Positions 47,578 through 60,047 of a stretch of DNA of 64,000 nucleotides are shown here, in pieces. Position numbers and translations under genes: made by a program. A model generated the notes under the pieces. It searched no databases. It was given only the letters and a program-made list of their open reading frames with translations, and had not been told where the DNA came from. Positions within the stretch are counted from its first letter, which is position 1. Every line of letters begins with the position of its first letter. Source of the DNA: Arenicola marina (Eukaryota; Annelida; Polychaeta; Arenicolidae); the NCBI GenBank assembly GCA_964019135.1, contig OZ025260.1, positions 24,918,254 to 24,982,253 on the forward strand. The letters are read 5' to 3'.

Positions 47578-50340
47578 GTAGTCCCCCTCCCCGTCCTCAA
47601 TGTGATCGCTGTCGGTCCCTCCCTGTCCTCAATGTGATCGCTGTCTGATCCTCCCTGTCCTCAATGTGATCGCTGTCCGTCCCTCACTGCCCTCAATGTG
47701 ATCGCTGTCCGCCCCTCCCTGTCCTCAATGTGATCGCTGTCCGCCCCTCCCTGTCCTCAATGTGATCGCTGTCCGTCCCTCACTGGTGTCCTCAATGTGA
47801 TCGCTGTCCGCCCCTCCCTGTCCTCAATGGCTCGCTGTCCATCCCTCCCTGTCCTCAATGTGATCGCTGTCCGCCCCTCCCTGTCCTCAATGGCTCGCTG
47901 TCCATCCCTCCCTGTCCTCAATGTGATCGCTGTCCGCTCCTCCCCGTCCTCAATGTGATCGCTGTCCGCTCCTCCCCGTCCTCAATGTGATCGCTGTCCG
48001 TCCCTCCCTGTTCTCAATATGATCGCTGTCCGCCCCTCCCTATCCTCAATGTGAACGCTGTCCGTCCCTCCCTGTCCTCAATGTGATCGCTTTCCGCACC
48101 TCTCTGTCCTCAATGTGATCGCTGTCCAACCCTCCCTGTTCTCAATGTGATCGCTGTCCATCCCTCCCTGTCCCCAATGTGATCGCTGTCCGCCCCTCCC
48201 TGTCCTCAATGTGATCGCTGTCCAACCCTCCCTGGTGTCCTCAATGTGATCGCTGTCCGCCCCTCCCTGTCCTCAATGGCTCGCTGTCCATCCCTCCCTG
48301 TCCTCAATGTGATCGCTGTCCGCCCCTCCCTGTCCTCAATGGCTCGCTGTCCATCCCTCCCTGTCCTCAACGTGATCGCTGTCCGCTCCTCCCCGTCCTC
48401 AATGTGATCGCTGTCCGCTCCTCCCCGTCCTCAATGTGATCGCTGTCCGTCCCCCCCTGTCCCCAATGTGATCGCTATCCGCCCCTCCCTGTTCTCAATT
48501 TGATCGCTGTCCGTCCCTCCCCGTCCTCAATGTGATCGCTGTCCGCTCCTCCCTGTCCTTAATGTGATCGTTGTCCGCGCCTCCCTGTCCTCAATGTGAT
48601 CGCTGTCCGCCCCTCCCTGTCCTCAATGTGATCGCTGTCCGTCCCTCCCAGTCCTCAATGTAATCGCTGTCCGCTCCTCCCTGTCCTCAATGTGATCGCT
48701 GTCCGCTCCTCCCTGTTCTCAATGTGATCACTGTCCGCCCCTCCCTGTCCTCAATGTGATCGCTGTCCGCTCCTCCCCGTCCTCAATGTGATCGCTGTCC
48801 GTCCCTCCCTGTTCTCAATGTGATCGCTGTCCGTCCCTCCCTGTCCCCAATGTGATCGCTGTCCGCCCCTCCCTGTCCTCAATGGCTCGCTGTCCGCCCC
48901 TCCCTGTCCTCAATGTGATCGCTGTCCGCCCCTCCCTGTCCTCAATGTGATCGCTATCCGTCCCTCCCTGTCCTCAATGGCTCGATGTCCATCCCTCCCT
49001 GTCCCCAATGTGATCGCTGTCCGCCCCTCCCTGTCCTCAATGTGATCGCTATCCGTCCCTCCCCGTCCTCAATGTGATCGCTGTCCGCCCCTCCCTGTCC
49101 TCAATGTGATCGCTGTCCGTCCCTCCCTGTCCTCAATGTGGTCGCTGTCCGCCCCTCCCTGTGCTCAATGTGATCGTTGTCCGCCCCTCCCCGTCCTCAA
49201 TGTGATCGCTGTCCGCCCCTCCCTGTCCTCAATGTGATCGCTGTCCGTCCCTCCCAGTCCTCAATGTAATCGCTGTCCGCTCCTCCCTGTCCTCAATGTG
49301 ATCGCTGTCCGCTCCTCCCTGTTCTCAATGTGATCGCTGTCTGTCCCTCCCTGTCCTCAATGTGATCGCTGTCTGCCCCTCCCTGTCCTCAATGTGATCG
49401 CTGTCCGTCCCTCCCTGTCCCCAATGTGATCGCTGTCCGCCCCTCCCTGTCCTCAATGGCTCGCTGTCCATCCCTCCCTCTCCTCAATGTGATCGCTGTC
49501 CGCCCCTCCCTGTCCTCAATGGCTCGCTGTCCATCCCTCCCTGTCCTCAATGTGATCGCTGTCCGCTCCTCCCCGTCCTCAATGTGATCGCTGTCCGCTC
49601 CTCCCCGTCCTCAATGTGATCGCTGTCCGTCCCTCCCTGTTCTCAATGTGATCGCTGTCCGCCCCTCCCTGTCCTCAATGTGATCGCTGTCCGTCCCTCC
49701 CTGTCCTCAATGTGATCGCTGTCCAACCCTCCCTGTTCTCAATGTGATCGCTGTCCATCCCTCCCTGTCCCCAATGTGATCGCTGTCCGCCCCTCCCTGT
49801 CCTCAATGTGATCGCTGTCCAACCCTCCCTGGTGTCCTCAATGTGATCGCTGTCCGCCCCTCCCTGTCCTCAATGGCTCGCTGTCCATCCCTCCCTGTCC
49901 TCAATGTGATCGCTGTCCGCCCCTCCCTGTCCTCAATGGCTCGCTGTCCATCCCTCCCTGTCCTCAATGTGATCGCTGTCCGCTCCTCCCCGTCCTCAAT
50001 GTGATCACTGTCCGCTCCTCCCCGTCCTCAATGTGATCGCTGTCCGTCCCTCCCTGTTCTCAATGTGATCGCTGTCCGTCCCTCCCTGTCCCCAATGTGA
50101 TCGCTGTCCGCTCCTCCCTGTCCTCAATGGCTCGCTGTCCATCCCTCCCTGTCCCCAATGTGATCGCTGTCCGCCCTTCCCTGTCCTCAATGGCTCGCTG
50201 TCCATCCCTCCCTGTCCCCAATGTGATCGCTGTCCGCCCCTCCCTGTCCCCAATGTGATCGCTGTCCGCCCCTCCCTGTCCTCAATGTGATCGCTGTCCA
50301 ACCCTCCCTGTTCTCAATGTGATCGCTGTCCATCCCTCCC
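47578..50340. repeat. Block D, copy 2
   Basis: This corresponds to 32642-35500 (offset 14,936 falling to 14,808) with a single CGTAGTCCCCC unit at its start, at 47577. The missing 128 bp near 49.4 kb equals four monomers. Near 47.86 kb it has TGTGATCGCTG and CAATGGCTCG where both first-region copies have GTGATGGCTG and CAACGGCTCG. Confidence 0.84.
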
Positions 50341-53300
50341 TGTCCTCAATGTGATCGCTGTCCGTCCCTCCCTGTCCTCAATGTGATCGCTGTCCGTCCC
50401 TCCCTGTCCTCAATGTGATCGCTGTCCGTCCCTCCCTGTCCTCAATGTGATCGCTGTCCGCCCCTCCCTGTCCTCAATGTGATCGCTGTCCGTCCCTCCC
50501 TGTCCTCAATGTGATCGCTGTCCGTCCCTCCCTGTCCTCAATGTGATCGCTGTCCGTCCCTCCCTGTCCTCAATGTGATCGCTGTCCGTCCCTCCCTGTC
50601 CTCAATGTGATCGCTGTCCGTCCCTCCCTGTCCTCAATGTGATCGCTGTCCGCCCCTCCCTGTCCTCAATGGCTCGCTGTCCATCCCTCCCCGTCCTCAA
50701 TGTGATCGCTGTCCGTCCCTCCCTGTCCTCAATGTGATCGCTGTCCGTCCCTCCCTGTCCTCAATGTGATCGCTGTCCGTCCCTCCCTGTCCTCAATGTG
50801 ATCGCTGTCCGCCCCTCCCTGTCCTCAATGTGATCGCTGTCCCTCCCTCCCTGTCCTCAATGGCTCGCTGTCCATCCCTCCCCGTCCTCAATGTGATCGC
50901 TGTCCGTCCCTCCCTGTCCTCAATGTGATCGCTGTCCGTCCCTCCCTGTCCTCAATGTGATCGCTGTCCGTCCCTCCCTGTCCTCAATGTGATCGCTGTC
51001 CGTCCCTCCCTGTCCTCAATGTGATCGCTGTCCGCCCCTCCCTGTCCTCAATGGCTCGCTGTCCATCCCTCCCCGTCCTCAATGTGATCGCTGTCCGCCC
51101 CTCCCTGTCCTCAATGGCTCGCTGTCCATCCCTCTCTGTCCTCAATGTGATCGCTGTCCGTCCCTCCCTGTCCCCAATGTGATCGCTGTCCGCCCCTCCC
51201 TGTCCTCAATGGCTCGCTGTCCATCCCTCCCCGTCCTCAATGTGATCGCTGTCCGCCCCTCCCTGTCCTCAATGGCTCGCTGTCCATCCCTCTCTGTCCT
51301 CAATGTGATCGCTGTCCGTCCCTCCCTGTCCCCAATGTGATCGCTGTCCGCCCCTCCCTGTCCTCAATGGCTCGCTGTCCATCCCTCCCCGTCCTCAATG
51401 TGATCGCTGTCCGTCCCTCCCCGTCCTCAATGTGATCGCTGTCCGTCCCTCCCTGTCCTCAATGTGATCGCTGTCCGCCCCTCCCCGTCCTCAATGTGAT
51501 CGCTGTCCATCCCTCCCCGTCCTCAATGTGATCGCTGTCCGTCCCTCCCTGTCCTCAATGTGATCGCTGTCCGTCCCTCCCTGTCCCCAATGTGATCGCT
51601 GTCCGCTCCTCCCTGTCCTCAATGGCTCGCTGTCCATCCCTCCCTGTCCCCAATGTGATCGCTGTCCGCCCTTCCCTGTCCTCAATGGCTCGCTGTCCAT
51701 CCCTCCCTGTCCCCAATGTGATCGCTGTCCGCCCCTCCCTGTCCCCAATGTGATCGCTGTCCGCCCCTCCCTGTCCTCAATGTGATCGCTGTCCATCCCT
51801 CCCCGTCCTCAATGTGATCGCTGTCCGCCCCTCCCTGTCCTCAATGTGATCGCTGTCCATCCCTCCCCGTCCTCAATGTGATCGCTATCCGTCCCTCTCT
51901 GTCCTCAATGGCTCGCTGTCCATCCCTCCCTGTCCTCAATGTGATCGCTGTCCATCCCTCCCTGTCCTCAATGTGATCGCTGTCCATCCCTCCCTGTCCT
52001 CAATGTGATCGCTGTCCATCCCTCCCCGTCCTCAATGTGATCGCTGTCCGTCCCTCCCTGTCCCCAATGTGATCGCTGTCCGCCCCTCCCTGTCCTCAAT
52101 GTGATCGCTGTCCGCCCCTCCCTGTCCTCAATGGCTCGCTGTCCATCCCTCCCTGTCCCCAATGTGATCGCTGTCCGCCCCTCCCTGTCCTCAATGTGAT
52201 CGCTGTCCATCCCTCCCTGTCCTGAATGTGATCACTGTCCGCCCCTCCCTGTCCTCAATGTGATCGCTGTCCGTCCCTCCCTGTCCTCAATGTGATCGCT
52301 GTCCGTCCCTCCCCGTCCTCAATGTGATCGCTGTCCGTCCCTCCCTGTCCTCAATGTGATCGCTGTCCGTCCCTCCCCGTCCTCAATGTGATGGCTATCC
52401 GTCCCTCCCTGTCCTCAATGTGATCGCTGTCCGTCCCTCCCTGTCCTCAATGTGATCGCTGTCCGCCCCTCCCTGTCCTCAATGTGATCGCTGTCCGCCC
52501 CTCCCTGTCCTCAATGGCTCGCTGTCCATCCCTCCCTGTCCCCAATGTGATCGCTGTCCGCCCCTCCCTGTCCTCAATGGCTCGCTGTCCATCCCTCCCT
52601 GTCCTCAATGGCTCGCTGTCCACCCCTCCCCGTCCTCAATGTGATCGCTGTCCATCCCTCCCCGTCCTCAATGTGATCGCTGTCCATCCCTCCCCGTCCT
52701 CAATGTGATCGCTGTCCGCCCCTCCCTGTCCTCAATGTGATCGCTGTCCGCCCCTCCCTGTCCTCAATGTGATCGCTGTCCATCCCTCCCCGTCCTCAAT
52801 GTGATCGCTGTCCGTCCCTCCCTGTCCCCAATGTGATCGCTGTCCGTCCCTCCCTGTCCTCAATGTGATCGCTGTCCATCCCTCCTTGTCCTCAATGGCT
52901 CGCTGGTCATCCCTCCCTGTCCTCAATGTGATCGCTGTCCGTCCCTCCCCGTCCTCAATGTGATCGCTGTCCGCCCCTCCCTGTCCTCAATGTGATCGCT
53001 GTCCATCCCTCCCCGTCCTCAATGTGATCGCTGTCCATCCCTCCCTGTCCCCAATGTGATCGCTGTCCGCCCCTCCCTGTCCTCAATGTGATCGCTGTCC
53101 ATCCCTCCCCGTCCTCAATGTGATCGCTGTCCATCCCTCCCCGTCCTCAATGTGATCGCTGTCCGCCCCTCCCTGTCCTCAATGTGATCGCTGTCCGCCC
53201 CTCCCTGTCCTCAATGTGATCGCTGTCCATCCCTCCCCGTCCTCAATGTGATCGCTGTCCGTCCCTCCCTGTCCCCAATGTGATCGCTGTCCGTCCCTCC

Positions 53301-54060
53301 CTGTCCTCAATGTGATCGCTGTCCATCCCTCCCCGTCCTCAATGTGATCGCTGTCCATCCCTCCCTGTCCCCAATGTGATCGCTGTCCGCCCCTCCCTGT
53401 CCTCAATGTGATCGCTGTCCATCCCTCCCCGTCCTCAATGTGATCGCTGTCCGTCCCTCCCTGTCCTCAATGTGATCGCTGTCCGTCCCTCCCCGTCCTC
53501 AATGTGATCGCTGTCCGTCCCTCCCCGTCCTCAATGTGATCGCTGTCCGTCCCTCCCTGTCCTCAATGTGATCGCTGTCCGTCCCTCCCTGTCCTCAATG
53601 GCTCGCTGTCCGTCCCTCCCTGTCCTCAATGTGATCGCTGTCCGTCCCTCCCCGTCCTCAATGTGATCGCTGTCCGTCCCTCCCTGTCCTCAATGTGATC
53701 GCTGTCCGTCCCTCCCCGTCCTCAATGTGATGGCTATCCGTCCCTCCCTGTCCTCAATGTGATCGCTGTCCGTCCCTCCCTGTCCTCAATGTGATCGCTG
53801 TCCGTCCCTCCCTGTCCTGAATGTGATCGCTGTCCGTCCCTCCCCGTCCTCAATGTGATCGCTGTCCGTCCCTCCCTGTCCTCAATGTGATCGCTGTCCG
53901 TCCCTCCCTGTCCTCAATGTGATCGCTGTCCGTCCTTCCCTGTCCTCAATGTGATCGCTGTCCGTCCCTCCCTGTCCTCAATGTGATCGCTGTCCCTCCC
54001 TCCCTGTCCTCAATGTGATCGCTGTCCGTCCCTCCCTGTCCTCAATGTGATCGCTGTCCG
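50341..54060. repeat. Block E, copy 2, re-expanded
   Basis: This is the counterpart of 35501-39179 but with its own expansions. Uniform CCGTCCC monomers run near 50360-50424 and 50488-50616. A 158-bp pentamer (three 32-bp and two 31-bp monomers) is duplicated (CCTCTCTG at 51131 and 51289). The dimer-rich 51491-51796 matches 35857-36162 at +15,634, and GATGGCTATCC occurs near 52391 and 53730. The block has clearly been rearranged since it was copied. Confidence 0.8.
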
Positions 54061-57000
54061 CCCCTCCCTGTTCTCAATGTGATCGCTGTCCGTCCCTCCC
54101 TGCCCCCAATGTGATCGCTGTCCGCCCCTCCCTGTCCTCAATGGCTCGCTGTCCATCCCTCCCTGGTGTCCTCAATGTGATCGCTGTCCGTCCCTCCCCG
54201 TCCTCAATGTGATCGCTGTCCGCTCCTCCCAGTCCTCAATGTGATTGCTGTCCGCCCCTCCCTGTCCTTAATGTGATCGTTGTCCGCGCCTCCCTGTCCT
54301 CAATGTGATCGCTTTCCCCCCTCCCTGTCCTCAATGTGATCGCTGTCCGCCCCTCCCCGTCCTCAATGTGATCGCTATCCGTCCCTCCCTGTCCTCAATG
54401 TGATCGCTGTCCGTCCCTCCCCGTCCTCAATGTGATCGCTGGCCGCTCCTCCCTGTCCTCAATGTGATCGCTGTCCGCTCCTCCCCGTCCTCAATGTGAT
54501 CGCTGTCCGCTCCTCCCCGTCCTCAATGTGATCGCTGTCCGTCCCTCCCTGTTCTCAATGTGATCGCTGTCCGTCCCTCCCTGTCCCCAATGTGATCGCT
54601 GTCCGCCCCTCCCTGTCCCCAATGTGATCGCTGTCCGCCCCTCCCTGTCCTCAATGGCTCGCTGTCCATCCCTCCCTGTCCCCAATATGATCGCTGTCCG
54701 CCCCTCCCTGTCCTCAATGGCTCGCTGTCCATCCCTCCCTGTCCCCAATGTGATCGCTGTCCGCCCCTCCCCGTCCTCAATGTGACCGCTATCCGTCCCT
54801 CCCTGTCCTCAATGTGATCGCTGTCCGTCCCTCCCCGTCCTCAATGTGATCGCTGTCCGTCCCTCCCAGTCCTCAATGTGATCGCTGTCCGCTCCTCCCT
54901 GTCCTTAATGTGATCGTTGTCCGCGCCTCCCTGTCCTCAACGTGATCGCTGTTCATCCCTCCCTGTCCCCAATGTGATCGCTGTCCGCCCCTCCCCGTCC
55001 TCAATGTGATCGCTATCCGTCCCTCTCTGTCCTCAATGTGATCGCTGTCCGTCCCTCCCCGTCCTCAATGTGATCGCTGTCCGTCCCTCCCAGTCCTCAA
55101 TGTGATCGCTGTCCGCTCCTCCCTGTCCTTAATGTGATCGTTGTCCGCGCCTCCCTGTCCTCAACGTGATCGCTGTCCGCCCCCCCCCCCTATCCTCAAT
55201 GAGAACGCTGTCGGCCCCTCCCTGTCCTCAATGTGATCGCTGTCCGTCCCTCCCCGTCCTCAATGTGATCGCTGTCCGCTCCTCCCTGTCCTTAATGTGA
55301 TCGTTGTCCGCGCCTCCCTGTCCTCAACGTGATCGCTGTCCGGCCCTCCCTGTCCTCAATGTGATCGCTGTCCGTCCCTCCCTGTTCTCAATGTGATCGC
55401 TGTCCGCCCCTCCCTGTCCTCAATGTGATCACTGTCCGCCCCTCCCAGTCCTCAATGTAATCGCTGTCCGCTCCTCCCTGTTCTCAATGTGATCACTGTC
55501 CGCCCCTCCCTGTCCTCAATGTGATCGCTGTCCGCTCCTCCCTGTCCTCAATGTGATCGTTGTCCACCCCTCCCTATCCTCAATGTGATCGCTGTCCGCT
55601 CCTCCCTGTCCTCAATGGCTCGCTGTCCGCCCCTCCCTGTCCCCAATGTGATCGCTGTCCGTCCCTCCCTGTTCTCAATGTGATCGCTGTCCGTCCCTCC
55701 CTGTTCTCAATGTGATCGCTGTCCGCTCCTCCCTGTCCTCAATGGCTCGCTGTCCGCCCCTCCCTGTCCCCAATGTGATCGCTGTCCGTCCCTCCCTGTT
55801 CTCAATGTGATCGCTGTCGGTCCCTCCCTGTTCTCAATGTGATCGCTGTCCGCTCCTCCCTGTCCCCAATGTGATCGCTGTCCGTCCCTCCCTGTTCTCA
55901 ATGTGATCGCTGTCCGCTCCTCCCTGTCCCCAATGTGATCGCTGTCCGTCCCTCCCTGTCCTCAATGTGATCGCTGTCCGCACCTCCCTGTCCCCAATGT
56001 GATCGCTGTCCGTCCCTCCCTGTTCTCAATGTGATCGCTGTCCGTCCCTCCCTGTCCCCAATGTGATCGCTGTCCGCTCCTCCCTGTTCTCAATGTGATC
56101 GCTGTCCGTCCCTCCCTGTTCTCAATGTGATCGCTGTCCGCACCTCCCTGTCCCCAATGTGATCGCTGTCCGTCCCTCCCTGTTCTCAATGTGATCGCTG
56201 TCCGCACCTCCCTGTCCCCAATGTGATCACTGTCCGCCCCTCCCTGTTCTCAATGTGATCGCTGTCCGTCCCTCCCTGTCCCCAATGTGATCGCTGTCCG
56301 CTCCTCCCTGTTCTCAATGTGATCGCTGTCCGTCCCTCCCTGTTCTCAATGTGATCGCTATCCGTCCCTCCCTGTCCTCAATGTAATCGCTGTCCGCTCC
56401 TCCCTGTTCTCAATGTGATCACTGTCCGCCCCTCCCTGTCCTCAATGTGATCGCTGTCCGCCCCTCCCCGTCCTCAATGTGGTCGCTGTCCGTCCCTCCC
56501 TGTCCTCAATGAAATTGCTGTCCGCTCCTCCCTGTCCTCAATGTAATCGCTGTCCGCCCCTCCTTGTCCTCAATGTGATCGCTGTCCAACCCTCCCTGGT
56601 GTCCTCAATGTGATCGCTGTCCGCCCCTCCTTGTCCTCAATGTGATCGCTGTCCAACCCTCCCTGGTGTCCTCAATGTGATCGCTGTCCGCCCCTCCCTG
56701 TCCTCAATGGCTCGCTGTCCATCCCTCCCTGGCCTCAATGTGATCGCTGTCCGTACCTCCCTGTCCTCAATGTGATCGCTGTCCGTCCCTCCCTGTCCTC
56801 AATGTGATCGCTGTCCGCCCCTCCCTGTCCTCAATGTGATCGCTCTGCGCCCCTCCCTGTCCTCAATGGCTCGCTGTCCATCCCTCCCTGGCCTCAATGT
56901 GATCGCTGTCCATCCCTCCCTGTCCTCAATGTGATCGCTGTCCGCCCCTCCCTGTCCTCAATGTGATCGCTGTCCGCCCCTCCCTGTCCTCAATGTGATC

Positions 57001-57347
57001 GCTGTCCGCCCCTCCCTGTCCTCAATGGCTCGCTGTCCATCCCTCCCTGGCCTCAATGTGATCGCTGTCCGTACCTCCCTGTCCTCAATGTGATCGCTGT
57101 CCGTCCCTCCCTGTCCTCAATGTGATCGCTGTCCGCCCCTCCCTGTCCTCAATGTGATCGCTCTGCGCCCCTCCCTGTCCTCAATGGCTCGCTGTCCATC
57201 CCTCCCTGGCCTCAATGTGATCGCTGTCCATCCCTCCCTGTCTTCAATGTGATCGCTGTCCGCCCCTCCCTGTCCTCAATGTGATCGCTGTCCGCCCCTC
57301 CCTGTCCTCAATGTGATCGCTGTCCGCCCCTCCCTGTCCTCAATGTG
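54061..57347. repeat. Segment B-like copy 4, rearranged
   Basis: The B-type marker pair TTAATG/CGCGCC occurs near 54266, 54902, 55129 and 55289, followed by TTCTC/CCCC-rich monomers (55600-56350), GAAATTGCTG near 56513, 35-bp monomers, and GCTCTGCGCC monomers. The order equals segment B, but much of its length is absent. A 318-bp duplication (CTGGCCTC with GGCCTC at 56731 and 57049) is private to this copy. The block leads into the third copy of block C. Confidence 0.82.
55180..55190. repeat. C11 homopolymer inside a monomer
   Basis: The usual CGCCCCTCCCTATCC tail has become an uninterrupted run of 11 C followed by TATCC. Loss of the internal T joins two C-runs (8 C), and three further C suggest slippage. 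The next monomer, CAATGAGAACGC, is also altered. Confidence 0.9.
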
Positions 57348-58830
57348 ATCGATGTCCGCCACATCCTCACCTCAATGTGATCGCTGTCCGCCCCTCCCTG
57401 TCCTCAATGTGATCGTTGTCCGCCCAGCTCTGTCCTCAATGTGATCGCTGTCCGCCCCTCCCTGTCCTCAATGGCTCGCTGTCCATCCCTCCCTGTCCTC
57501 AATGTGATCGCTGTCCATCCCTCCCTGTCCTCAATGTGATCGCCGTCCGCCCCTCCCTGTCCTCAATGTGATCGCTGTCCGCCCCTCCCTGTCCTCAATG
57601 TGATCGCTGTCCGCCCCTCCCTGTCCTCAATGTGATCGATGTCCACCCCGCCCTGTCTTCAATGTGATCGCTGTCCGCCTCTCCCTGTAATCAATGTGAT
57701 CGCTGTCCGCCACATCCTCACCTCAATGTGATCGCTGTCCGCCCCTCCCTGTCCTCAATGTGATTGTTGTCCGCCCCTCTCTGTCCTCAATGTGATCGCT
57801 GTCCGCCCCTCCCTGTCCTCAATGTGATCGCTGTCCGCCCCTCTCTGTCCTGAATGTGATTGCTGTCCACCCCTCCCTGTCCTCAATGTGATCGCTGTCC
57901 GCCCCTTTCGGTCCTCAATGTGATCGCTGTCCGTCCCTCCCTGTCCTCAATGTGATCGCTGTCCTCCCCTCCCTGTCCTCAATGTAATCGCTGTCCGCCC
58001 CTGCCTGTCCTCAATGTGATCTCTGTCCGCCCCTAGATGTCCTCAATGTGATCGTTATCCGCCCCTCCCTGTCCTCAATGTAATCGCTGTCCGCCCCTCC
58101 CTGTCCTCAATGTGATCTCTGTCCGCCCCTAGATGTCCTCAATGTGATCGTTGTCCGCCCCTCATCGTCCTCAATGTGAGCGCTGTCCGCCCCTCCCTGG
58201 TCCTCAATGTAATCGCTGTCCGCCCCTCCCTGTCCTCAATGTGATCTTGGTCCGCCCCTAGATGTCCTCAATGTGATCGTTGACCGCCCCTCATCGTCCT
58301 CAATGTGAGCGCTGTCCGTCCCTCCCTGTCCTCAATGCGATCGTTGTCCGCCCCTCCCTGTCCACAATGTGATCACTGTCCGCCCCTCTCTGTCCTCAAT
58401 GTGATCGTAGTCCGCCCCTCCCCGTCCTCAATGTGATCGCTGTCCGTCCCTCCCTGTCCTCAATGTGATCGCTGCCTGGTCCTCCTAGTCCTCAATGTGA
58501 TCGCTGTCCGCCCCTCCCTGTGGTCAATGTGATCGCTGTCCGCCCCTCCCTGTCCTCAATGTGATCGCTGTCCGCCCCTCCCCGTCGTCAATGTGATCGC
58601 TGTCCGCCCCTCCCCATCCTCAATGTGATCGCTGTCCGTCCCTCCCTGTCCTCAATGTAATCGCTGTCCGCCCCTCCATGTCCTCAATGGGATCGATGTC
58701 TGCCCCTCCCTGTCCTCAATGTGATCGTAGTCCCCCTCCCCGTCCTCAATGTGATCGCTGTCGGTCCCTCCCTGACCTCAATGTGATCGCTGTCTGATCC
58801 TCCCTGTCCTCAATGTGATCGCTCTTCGTC
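57348..58830. repeat. Block C, divergent island, copy 3 (shortened)
   Basis: GCCACATCC at 57358 pairs with 45985 (+11,373) and 29931 (+27,427). The order of unusual words is kept, but a stretch with several CTAGATG and CCTCGTCG monomers is missing. Private changes include CCGCCCAGCTCTG near 57422, GATTGTTG near 57763 and CTGCCTGGTCC near 58472. The island has thus been carried along in at least two block-scale duplications. Confidence 0.85.
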
Positions 58831-60047
58831 CCTCCCTGTCCTCAATGTGATCGCTGTCCGTCCCTCACTGCCCTCAATGTGATCGCTGTCCGCCCCTCCC
58901 TGTCCTCAATGTGATCGCTGTCCGCCCCTCCCTGTCCTCAATGTGATCGCTGTCCGTCCCTCACTGCCCTCAATGTGATCGCTGTCCGCCCCTCCCTGTC
59001 CTCGATGTGATCGCTGTCCGCACCTCCATGTCCTCAATGTGACCGCAGTCCGCCCCTCCATGTCCTCAATGTGATCGTTGTTCGCCCCTCCCTGTCCTCA
59101 ATGTGATCGTTTTTCGCCCCTCCCCCACCTCAATGTGATCGCTGCCCCCCCCCCCTCCCTGTCCTCAATGTAATCGCTGTCCGCCCCTCCATGTCCTCAA
59201 TGTGATCGCTGTCCGCCCCTCCCTGTCCTCAATGTGATCGCTGTCCTTCTCTCCCTGTCCTCAATATGATCGGCGTCCGCACCTCTCTGTCCTCAATGTG
59301 ATCGCTGTCCGCCCCTCCCTGTCCTCAATGGGATCGCTGTCCGCCCCTCCCTGTCCTCAATGTGATCGCTGTCCGCCCCTCCCTGTCCTCAATGTGATCG
59401 CTGTCCGCACCTCTCTGTCCTCAATGTGATCGCTGTCCGCCCCTCCCTGTCCTCACTGGGATCGCTGTCCACCCCTCCCTGTCCTCAATGTAATCGCTCT
59501 CCGCCCCTCCCTGTCCTCAATGTGATTGCTGTCCACCCCTCCCCGTCCTCAATGTGATCGCTGTCCGCCCCTTCCTGTCCTCAATGTGATCGCTGTCCGT
59601 CCCTCCCTGTTCTCAATGCGATCGTTGTCCGCCCCTCCCTGTCCACAATGCGATCGTTGTCCGCCCCTCTCTGTCCTCAATGTGATCGCTGTCCGCTCCT
59701 CCCTGTCCTCAATGTGATCGCTGTCCGCACCTCCCCGTCCTCAATGTGATCGCTGTCCGCCCCTCCCTGTCCTCAATGTGATCGCTGTCCGCCCCTCACT
59801 GTCCTCAATGTGATCGCTGTCCGCTCCTCCCCGTCCTCAATTTGATCGCTGTCTGATCCTCCCGGTCTTCCATGTGATCGCTGTCCGCCCGCCCTGTCCT
59901 CAATGTGATCGCTGTCCGCCCCTCCCTGTCCTCAATGTGATCGCTGTCCGCCCCTCCCTGTCCTCAATGTGATCGCTGTCCGCCCCTCCCTGTCCTCAAT
60001 GTGATCGCTTTCCGTCCCACCTTGTCCTCAATGTGATCGCTGTCCGC
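58831..60047. repeat. 1,214-bp tandem duplication, copy 1
   Basis: This segment is repeated immediately downstream. TCCCTCACTG at 58861 pairs with 60079 (+1,218), and after a C-run that is four bases longer here the offset becomes 1,214 (59526 with 60740; GCTTTCCGTCCC at 60007 with 61221). It contains CTCGATG, GACCGCAG, GATCGTTTTTCG, CCCCCACC, GATCGGCGTCC and a short CCGCCCGCCC monomer. Confidence 0.9.
59145..59155. repeat. C11 homopolymer, longer allele of a duplicated tract
   Basis: GCTG is followed by 11 C and then TCCCTG. The same site in the duplicate (60363-60369) has seven C. The four-base difference accounts for the change of offset from 1,218 to 1,214. Confidence 0.92.
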
